64,000 nt of DNA. Origin: Mesorhizobium qingshengii (GTDB taxonomy: Bacteria > Pseudomonadota > Alphaproteobacteria > Rhizobiales > Rhizobiaceae). The translations under genes were made by a program, and so were the position numbers. Location of the stretch: assembly GCF_900103325.1 (NCBI RefSeq), contig NZ_FMXM01000008.1:208191-272190 (forward strand), in the 5' to 3' direction. The notes beneath the pieces were generated by a model that worked only from the letters and a program-made list of their open reading frames with translations, had not been told where the DNA came from and searched no databases. Positions 58,418-64,000 of this stretch are shown in pieces. The first letter of the stretch is position 1, and each line of letters begins with the position of its first letter.

Positions 58418-59074
58418 CTACTGCTGCAATTGCGACGTACGCGCCAATGCCGCCCCAAAACCGGCAAGTGAAATCTGAAAGGTGAGTGGCTGGCCGCTGG
58501 TTTCGACCGTGACCCGCGCGGCGAGCCTTGTTCCTGCTTCCAGCGCCTTGATGTTGGCGTCGTTGAATTGCACGGCGGCAATGCATCCTGTCGCGACGCA
58601 ATGGGTGAACTGAAGCTTTGCGGCAGGATCATGCGTGTCCACCTGCAATACGAGCCCATCCGCGAGCCGTATCCCCAGGGGCAACAGAACATGGCCCAAC
58701 ACACCGCCCCCTGACGGGAGCAGGTCTATTGCAAATCCAACCTGTTCAGTAGCCTGGTTCGTCAGGACCTGGTTAAATGTGCAAATCTTTTCGTTCCTGA
58801 TAATCCTGCACTGAACAGTCCAGGCGCCGTAGACTTCGGAGATGGACGTGGCCCCATTTGGGAGCACCGGAGTGCCCTGCGGCGGCACCGGCATGTCCTG
58901 ATGGACTGCTGGTCCGCGTTGGTTGTTGTTGGGCGCCTGAGCGAGAGACCAACCCCTGTCGCGTCTCTCGCCGTCATCAGTGCCGCTTTGCCGCGCGGAG
59001 ACGGTCAGGCATGAAACAGCAAGCAGCACACAACAGGCCAAGAAGCATCTTGGCAGCCAAAGGCACGACATCAC
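58418..59074 (-). CDS. Invasion-associated locus B (IalB) family protein
   Basis: 218 residues. An N-terminal hydrophobic signal (about 8-27, CFLACCVLLAVSCLTVSARQ) is followed by a disordered Asn/Pro/Gln-rich region and the IalB domain (about 75-210): ISEVYGAWTVQCRIIRNEKICTFNQ, LPLGIRLADGLVLQVD, and FTHCVATGCIAAVQFN with paired cysteines. IalB proteins are periplasmic or surface-associated and, in Bartonella and Brucella, support host-cell entry; in free-living rhizobia the role is unknown. It lies on the same strand as MucR and the secretin gene. Confidence 0.9.
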   Translation of the reverse strand: MMSCLWLPRCFLACCVLLAVSCLTVSARQSGTDDGERRDRGWSLAQAPNNNQRGPAVHQDMPVPPQGTPVLPNGATSISEVYGAWTVQCRIIRNEKICTFNQVLTNQATEQVGFAIDLLPSGGGVLGHVLLPLGIRLADGLVLQVDTHDPAAKLQFTHCVATGCIAAVQFNDANIKALEAGTRLAARVTVETSGQPLTFQISLAGFGAALARTSQLQQ

Positions 59075-59306
59075 TTCGGCAATCCTGCTGGGAGGCCACG
59101 ATTGGCCCGGACCGGGCCTGGAGAAGTTGACACTGTTGGTCTGACACTATTGGTGTGGAGCGCTATCTGCTGGCGTCCCCGGTGCTTCTGCTCCTTGGTT
59201 CGAGCCGACCATGAGCACAGCATGTGACGCCCAGGAACGATGCCGGGCCACAAACGCGCCACAAGCCACGCGCGCAGTGCCTTGGCAACTATCGCCGTTC
59301 CGGCCT

Positions 59307-60890
59307 TCATTTGTAGATGAACCCGATCGTTCCATGGTATTTTTGATCAGGAACCTTGGCATCTCCTCCACCGTATAGTCTGTTCACCTCGCCCATGAAC
59401 ATTGCGGCCGTGTCACCTGCCGCGCTGAAATTGTCATCTGGCTTTGACAGGTCTTTGGCAGGCACTGGACGCACCAGGTACGGCGTCACGATAATCACAA
59501 GTTCTGTTTCATTGCGCACAAAGTCCCGGCTGCGAAACAGCGTGCCAAGCACCGGAATCTTTGAAAGTCCGGGGTATCCGCTCAGAGCTTGGCGAACGTC
59601 ATCGCGCACCAGGCCTGCAATCATCATGGACCCACCGGACGGTAGTTCGACCGTCGTATCGGCCAGGCGTTTGCGAATGGACAGAATGTTTGAGCCTGGA
59701 GTGTAGCTTTTGTTGCCGCTATCATCGACGGTACTGCTCCCGGAGGTCGAGACAGACCCCTCGAGCGTCGGCTCGGACACCTGCGTTCGGATCTTGAGGC
59801 TGATGCGGCCAGCGGAAAGCACGACAGGCTGAAATTCGAGTCCGATGCCATACTCGACCTTTTCAACAGTGTAGTCGGTCTTCCCATCGCTGGTTGATGC
59901 ATTGCTGACAATATTGTACTCCCCGCCGACCCGAAAGGTCGCCTTTTCACCTGAAACCGCGGTCAACGTGGGTTCAGCGAGCGTCCTCATGACGCCAGCC
60001 TGTTCCATCGCGTTGACCGAGGCGTCCAATGCCGAGGTGCTGATGCTGAAGCCCGAGCTGGACAGAGATTTTCCAAGACCATAGGGATTATCGCTAATTG
60101 CACCCCAACTGATACCGTTGCTGGTGCCTGAAGCGCTTAGATTTACGCCGAGTTGCTTCACCACCGCGCGGCTGACTTCTGCCACCGTCACCTTCAGAGT
60201 GACTTGATCCTCGCCGGATATAGAGAGCAGGTTCACGATCTTGCTTTCTCGCCGCTCGCTGTCCGGATTGTTGATGGTCGCTCCACCATTCGCGGACCCG
60301 CCGACTGCGGTCTGTGAGTATTGCCCGGTTGTCGCTTCGCCACCGCTGACAAATATCGTTGCGAGACTGACGGCACGGGAGGCGTCCAAGGGTGTCTCGA
60401 CAGTTCCGCTAAGAACAACATTGTCGTTCAGAAGTTCGACGGTGATCTTCGAGTTGGGAATGAAGCGCTTCAAATAAGACTCCAATCCTGTCACATCCCG
60501 CTCGACGACCAGATTGATATTGGCGACTTGTTGCTGATTGGCGTCGAACACGAAGATGTTCGTGTCACCAACCTGCTTGCCAAAGAGATACACACGCCGC
60601 GGTGTACGCATGACAGCATCCGCTACGGATGGATTGCCAACCAGAATGTCACTGGCGTCCGTCGGGATGTCTAGAACCAGAGCCTTGTTGAGGCCAAGCT
60701 TTACCCGTTCGACGCCGCTTGATACATGCCTCTCCACAGGTTTGTTATCCGCAGCATAAGCATTTGGCAGGTCAGACGCCACAAATAGATATCCGAGACC
60801 AAGCGTGATCATTGACGGAAGCGTCATACGCGCAGACCGCAAAGGAAAAGTATCTTTTGCAGCTCTGGATGTTCTGCCCGGATAGCGCAT
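59307..60890 (-). CDS. CpaC/RcpA-type secretin, orphan
   Basis: 527 residues. A signal segment (about 26-46) follows a short basic start; an ATG 21 codons in is an alternative. Next come a pilus-secretin N-domain (VKLGLNKALVLDIPTDASDILVGNPSVADAVM), a BON-like region (LESYLKRFIPNSKITVELLNDNVVLSGTV) and the secretin domain (LRTLAEPTLTAVSGEKATFRVGGEYNIV, LPSGGSMMIAGLVRDDV, IPVLGTLFRSRDFVRNETELVIIVTPYLVRPV). This is the CpaC family of Tad/Flp pili. No TadA ATPase, CpaB or pilin gene is nearby, so it is separated from its usual machinery. GGGGGA precedes the ATG. Confidence 0.93.
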   Translation of the reverse strand: MRYPGRTSRAAKDTFPLRSARMTLPSMITLGLGYLFVASDLPNAYAADNKPVERHVSSGVERVKLGLNKALVLDIPTDASDILVGNPSVADAVMRTPRRVYLFGKQVGDTNIFVFDANQQQVANINLVVERDVTGLESYLKRFIPNSKITVELLNDNVVLSGTVETPLDASRAVSLATIFVSGGEATTGQYSQTAVGGSANGGATINNPDSERRESKIVNLLSISGEDQVTLKVTVAEVSRAVVKQLGVNLSASGTSNGISWGAISDNPYGLGKSLSSSGFSISTSALDASVNAMEQAGVMRTLAEPTLTAVSGEKATFRVGGEYNIVSNASTSDGKTDYTVEKVEYGIGLEFQPVVLSAGRISLKIRTQVSEPTLEGSVSTSGSSTVDDSGNKSYTPGSNILSIRKRLADTTVELPSGGSMMIAGLVRDDVRQALSGYPGLSKIPVLGTLFRSRDFVRNETELVIIVTPYLVRPVPAKDLSKPDDNFSAAGDTAAMFMGEVNRLYGGGDAKVPDQKYHGTIGFIYK

Positions 60891-61172
60891 GAGTCCCCCG
60901 CTTCGTGATATTCAGAAATTTCTGAACAGGCGACGAAGTGATTCCATGCCTAGGTTCGCTTATGAAATTTTCCCGGTTATTTCTGTACGTATCCGAATGT
61001 TTCCGCCGCCCCGTTTTTTGTGACGATGCGTTTCCGGTTCCGTCCAAGGATGCTTACGCGGGGGGCCAGCCAGCAGATCCGCACAATCAGGAACCGCGCG
61101 ACAACCGGGAGGCCGCAATGCCGCCAGCAATGGTTGGCGCGCGTTGGACGCCGCGACAACCGTGGCATTTGT
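60891..61172. other. Upstream region of the secretin gene
   Basis: 282 bp that should hold the secretin promoter on the minus strand. It is AT-enriched around 60900-61000 and contains the second copy of the shared 43-bp element (60993-61035). No gene is seen. Confidence 0.5.
60993..61035 (-). repeat. Shared 43-bp upstream element, copy 2
   Basis: Partner of 56865-56907, offset 4128 bp without gaps. Blocks GAATGTTTC, TTTTGT-ACGA and GTTTCC are shared. It lies about 105 bp upstream of the secretin start. Confidence 0.55.
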
Positions 61173-62387
61173 CTAATCGGCGGGTGAAAATACCGGCTTG
61201 TCCTTCCACAAGGTACCCGCAATCATTTCCGAGTACCCGATGTTGAAGACTGCGCGCATGTACTCGGTGTTGAAGGGGTCAAGCACTGAGTAGCTGAGTT
61301 GTCTGTCGATCGAGGCCACATGGAAACGGATGCCGGTACGCTGCGCATACATGTAGCTTGCTAGCAGCGCGCTTCGCGTTTGCGATTTGATTTGAATCGC
61401 GTAGGCGCGCGCCATGACCGAGAGCGTACTGTTTGTCACGGTGGAAAACTCCGGCATCAAGGCATTGTTGACGAGCACATACATGTTGAGCCGAATTCCT
61501 GGTCGCGCTTTCGCCAGCTTTGCCGACGTCATGAGGCTTTCCGGGACAGTCAGGATCTGGGATCCTGAGCCACCGTCGGAGTGCATTTCCTCAAAGGTGC
61601 GCTTGCCGGAATGAGCCTTTATCAGAACAGCGGGGTAGACCCCCGGAATGCTGGCCGAAGCTATCAGGACATCCTGGAACAGCCTCAGCGAATTGGGCTC
61701 GCCGCTGTCCGCGATCGCGCCCATATCCCAGACGACCGCACGTTGGGAATCCAGATTAGAGGTCAACACGAGCAGCCGGCGGCCCTTTCGGTGCTCGGCG
61801 GCGACAGCCTTCAGGAAATCCCCGGTTATATGGGTTTCAATCAGCCGGCGAAGCGGCTGCTGTTTCAGAAGGCTCGTTCCCAGGAGCCCGCTTGGCAGCC
61901 ACTTCGCATCGACAAGGTCCTTGGCGACACCGCTGGTATAGAGATCGACAAGAACATCATCGTAGGAAGATCCAAGAAAGGCATAGGGTGCGATGAGAGC
62001 CCCGGTGCTGACGCCGCTTACGATGTCGAATTGCGGCCGCCTGCCGGTCTTGGACCAGGCTTTCAGCACGCCAGCGCTGAACGCTCCGCCTGATCCACCA
62101 CCGGAAATGACGAGATAGTTCATCTCGGTCTTCAACGAAGAAGACTTTCGCGGGGGCGGCTCGGCCAGCGTGTCGGATTGCGTGTCCAGGTTCGTGCGTA
62201 TCTGGTGAAAGCCGTTGATTTCGGCAGTTCCTGCGTCTTCGGCCCGATAGGGGATGCGTTGACTGGACACGCAGCCAATCAACACAACGGACAACAGAAC
62301 CTGTAGAACGATCTGAATGCCGATGACCCGACGCCGGTTGTGCGACGAACGCCCAACGGGTTTGGCCACAATCGTCTCGCTGGCCAT
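61173..62387 (-). CDS. Patatin-like phospholipase, predicted lipoprotein
   Basis: 404 residues from the ATG at 62387. A basic stretch (RRR, 18-20) and hydrophobic segment lead to the lipobox L-I-G-C39. The patatin domain has the oxyanion loop GGGSGG (96-101), the nucleophile elbow G-V-S127-T-G (125-129) and the catalytic Asp271 in DGG. Patatin enzymes are acyl hydrolases acting on phospholipids or other lipids. The ORF extends to 62558, but that part lacks lipoprotein or family sequence. No clear ribosome-binding site is seen, so the start is uncertain. It lies between the secretin gene and the second MucR gene. Confidence 0.88.
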   Translation of the reverse strand: MASETIVAKPVGRSSHNRRRVIGIQIVLQVLLSVVLIGCVSSQRIPYRAEDAGTAEINGFHQIRTNLDTQSDTLAEPPPRKSSSLKTEMNYLVISGGGSGGAFSAGVLKAWSKTGRRPQFDIVSGVSTGALIAPYAFLGSSYDDVLVDLYTSGVAKDLVDAKWLPSGLLGTSLLKQQPLRRLIETHITGDFLKAVAAEHRKGRRLLVLTSNLDSQRAVVWDMGAIADSGEPNSLRLFQDVLIASASIPGVYPAVLIKAHSGKRTFEEMHSDGGSGSQILTVPESLMTSAKLAKARPGIRLNMYVLVNNALMPEFSTVTNSTLSVMARAYAIQIKSQTRSALLASYMYAQRTGIRFHVASIDRQLSYSVLDPFNTEYMRAVFNIGYSEMIAGTLWKDKPVFSPAD

Positions 62388-62577
62388 GTCGTGCGGACTT
62401 GCGTCGCGTTCGCCAGCAGTCTGTTCGATGTCATGACGAGACCGTCGTCCCGGTCGATCCACGCGTTTGCGCGCACCGTCATCCGGGATTTGTCGAGACC
62501 GCACCCACCGGAACATCATGCCGCGCCCAGATCGTCGGTCCAAAGCGGCGACTGACACAGAACGGAATTTGCCTTCG

Positions 62578-63051
62578 TCACAACCTCTCGGCCACGCTCG
62601 TTTTGCGCTCTCTTGTTCTCCTGGCCGTGGGTCTTTTCGCCTCCTGCGGCTTTAGTCCCAGGCCGAATTTCTTTGCCAGGAGCGAGCGCGATGCCGCGTA
62701 GTTTGGAGCGACCATCGGATAGTCGGAGGGCAGGCCCCATCTTGCGCGATACTCGTCCGGCGACAGGCCGTAGCTCACGCGCAGGTGGCGCTTCAGGGAT
62801 TTGAACTTCTTGCCGCTCTCCAGCGAGATGATGAAATCCGGCGTGACGGATTTCCTGATCGGAACCGCTGGCTTTAACGGCTCTATCCCAGCCTGGGTTG
62901 AATGATCGGATCGCAGCAAATCGAAGGACTGGTAGATCTGGTTGATCAAGGACGGAAGTTCGCTTGCAGGAACAAGGTTGTTCGAAACATATGCGGAAAC
63001 CACGTCTGCCATGAGTTTCATAATTGCGTCTTTCGAGCCGTTGTCGGCCAT
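62578..63051 (-). CDS. MucR/Ros-family regulator that has lost most zinc ligands
   Basis: 157 residues from the ATG at 63051 (GGAG upstream). The domain reads [20 protein letters not shown], then [36 protein letters not shown]. The zinc-ligand positions are S76, S79, H89 and Y94, so three of the classic C-C-H-H set are lost, as in zinc-free Ros homologues described in Mesorhizobium. The fold should be held by hydrophobic contacts. A short basic tail (140-157) follows. Its gene order is second MucR, then patatin, then secretin on the same strand. Function as a repressor is likely, but the targets are not known. Confidence 0.92.
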   Translation of the reverse strand: MADNGSKDAIMKLMADVVSAYVSNNLVPASELPSLINQIYQSFDLLRSDHSTQAGIEPLKPAVPIRKSVTPDFIISLESGKKFKSLKRHLRVSYGLSPDEYRARWGLPSDYPMVAPNYAASRSLLAKKFGLGLKPQEAKRPTARRTRERKTSVAERL

Positions 63052-63083
63052 TTCTCTCTCCTCTGATTGGCGGTTCATTTTGT

Positions 63084-64000
63084 TCACTGCACCACGGCTT
63101 TCGACACCAGCCGTGGGCCGGTCTTGACGTCTATGATCTCGGGCGTCGTGGTGTCGACGACGCCGTCCCAGCCGCCGCCGAGCGCCTTGTTGAGGGCGAT
63201 GTAGTTGGTCGCCAGCAAGACGCGGCTTTGCAGCAGCGAGTCCTCCGCCGAGTAGAGCGAGCGCTGGGCGTCGAGCACGTCGAGAAGGCTCGTCTCGCCG
63301 GCCTTGAACAGCGTGCCTTCGATGCGTGCCGCCTCGCCGTAGGATTTCGCCGACGAGGCAAGCTTGCCGATCCGGATACGCTCCTGCGACAGGAGCACGA
63401 GCGCATTCTCGACATCCTCGAGCGCGCTCAGCACCGATGACCGGTAGGCGATGAAATACTGATCGCGCTGGGCCTGGGCGACCTCGACGGCGGCCTTCAG
63501 CTGCCCGGCATTGAACACCGGCACGCTGAGCGTCGGCCCGAAGGACCAGCCGATCGACGAATTCTTGCCGAGGTCGCCGAGCTTGTAGGCCGAAGTGCTG
63601 ATGTCCCCCGTCAGGCTGACCGAGGGATAGCGCGCCGCCTCGGCCTGGCCGATCTTGGCGGTGTATTGCGCGTATTGCCGTTCCGCCATGCGTACGTCGG
63701 GGCGCGCCAAGAGGATGTCGGCGGGAATGCCGGTCGGGATCGGCAGCCGCGGCGCCGGGATCGGCGCGCCGCGCTTCAGCCGCTCGCTCAGCGCCGCCGG
63801 CGAGCGGCCGGTGAGCACGGAGAGACGATGCACGGCCTCGGCATAGCTTGCTTCCAGCGTCGGGATATCGGCTTCGGTGCTGCTTGCCTGGCCCATGGCT
63901 TTCGCGACATCGGCTGCCGTCGCGGTGCCGGCCTGCGCCATGGTGCGGGTGAGTTCGGCGGTCTGCCTTTGCGATGCGGCCGAGCGCCGGGCGAGCGCGA
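63084..64000 (-). CDS. Outer-membrane efflux factor (NodT/OprM family), N-terminus beyond window
   Basis: 305 residues visible, the C-terminal two thirds of a TolC-like protein; the start lies past base 64000. Motifs are LTGRSPAALSERL, DILLARPDVRMAERQYA and GPTLSVPVFNAGQLKAAVEVAQAQ, all typical of the NodT/OprM outer-membrane subunit of RND pumps, with a long coiled-coil part (QRDQYFIAYRSSVLSALEDVENAL). It would form the outer-membrane exit duct of a tripartite efflux system. The inner-membrane pump and periplasmic adaptor should be on the side not shown. It is 32 bp upstream of the second MucR gene on the same strand. Confidence 0.93.
   Translation of the reverse strand, partial: ALARRSAASQRQTAELTRTMAQAGTATAADVAKAMGQASSTEADIPTLEASYAEAVHRLSVLTGRSPAALSERLKRGAPIPAPRLPIPTGIPADILLARPDVRMAERQYAQYTAKIGQAEAARYPSVSLTGDISTSAYKLGDLGKNSSIGWSFGPTLSVPVFNAGQLKAAVEVAQAQRDQYFIAYRSSVLSALEDVENALVLLSQERIRIGKLASSAKSYGEAARIEGTLFKAGETSLLDVLDAQRSLYSAEDSLLQSRVLLATNYIALNKALGGGWDGVVDTTTPEIIDVKTGPRLVSKAVVQ

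Overview
This 64 kb window is GC-rich chromosomal DNA from an alphaproteobacterium of the order Hyphomicrobiales (Rhizobiales), most likely Mesorhizobium or a close relative. The grounds are the family content (GapR/DUF2312, two MucR/Ros regulators, an Omp2-type porin, an IalB-family protein), the CTTGAC-type promoter element, and the intergenic palindromes. The genus is inferred from family content, not from a database match.

Layout. 0-5 kb: yebC (cut by the window edge), an ArsR/SRPBCC/VOC group, TerC, a YmdB-type phosphoesterase, 5-formyl-THF cyclo-ligase and a 6S RNA candidate. 5-9.7 kb: a MoxR ATPase/GNAT/VWA operon, msrB and gapR. 9.8-19.7 kb: pyruvate carboxylase and a complete branched-chain amino-acid ABC importer (livH-livM-livG-livF, a small membrane protein and the binding protein). 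20-25.6 kb: a 4-hydroxyproline catabolic block (epimerase, FAD dehydrogenase, deaminase, GntR regulator). An orphan ectoine synthase and a LysR gene lie beside it, between two copies of the epimerase 3' end. 25.6-33.1 kb: HxlR/NTF2/SDR genes, mmsA with a LysR gene, and two translationally coupled lipoproteins resembling phospholipase A2 and phospholipase D. 33-37 kb: dadA, two Rnk-like genes and alanine racemase. 37-53 kb: housekeeping genes (rppH, a polysaccharide deacetylase-like protein, ctpA, an EnvC-like protein, rlmH, rsfS, mscS, an MFS exporter, nadD, proA, proB, obgE, two GNATs, rpmA, rplU). 53.4-64 kb: tRNA-Ser(CGA), followed by a sparse, AT-punctuated accessory stretch. All its protein genes are on the minus strand: porin, an unusual EthD-like/DUF2384 fusion, MucR, IalB, an orphan secretin, a patatin-like lipoprotein, a second MucR and a NodT-type outer-membrane factor.

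How the parts relate. The housekeeping half is ordinary and well packed. The most unusual content is: (i) the accessory stretch after tRNA-Ser, where two Ros/MucR regulators with eroded zinc sites lie among cell-envelope genes; (ii) the PLA2-like/PLD-like lipoprotein pair; (iii) the ectC-lysR insert bracketed by a 98-bp repeat; and (iv) the same helix-hairpin-helix-like tail on ribosomal protein L21 and on the LivG ATPase. All functions are read from sequence motifs and context; no database search was possible.
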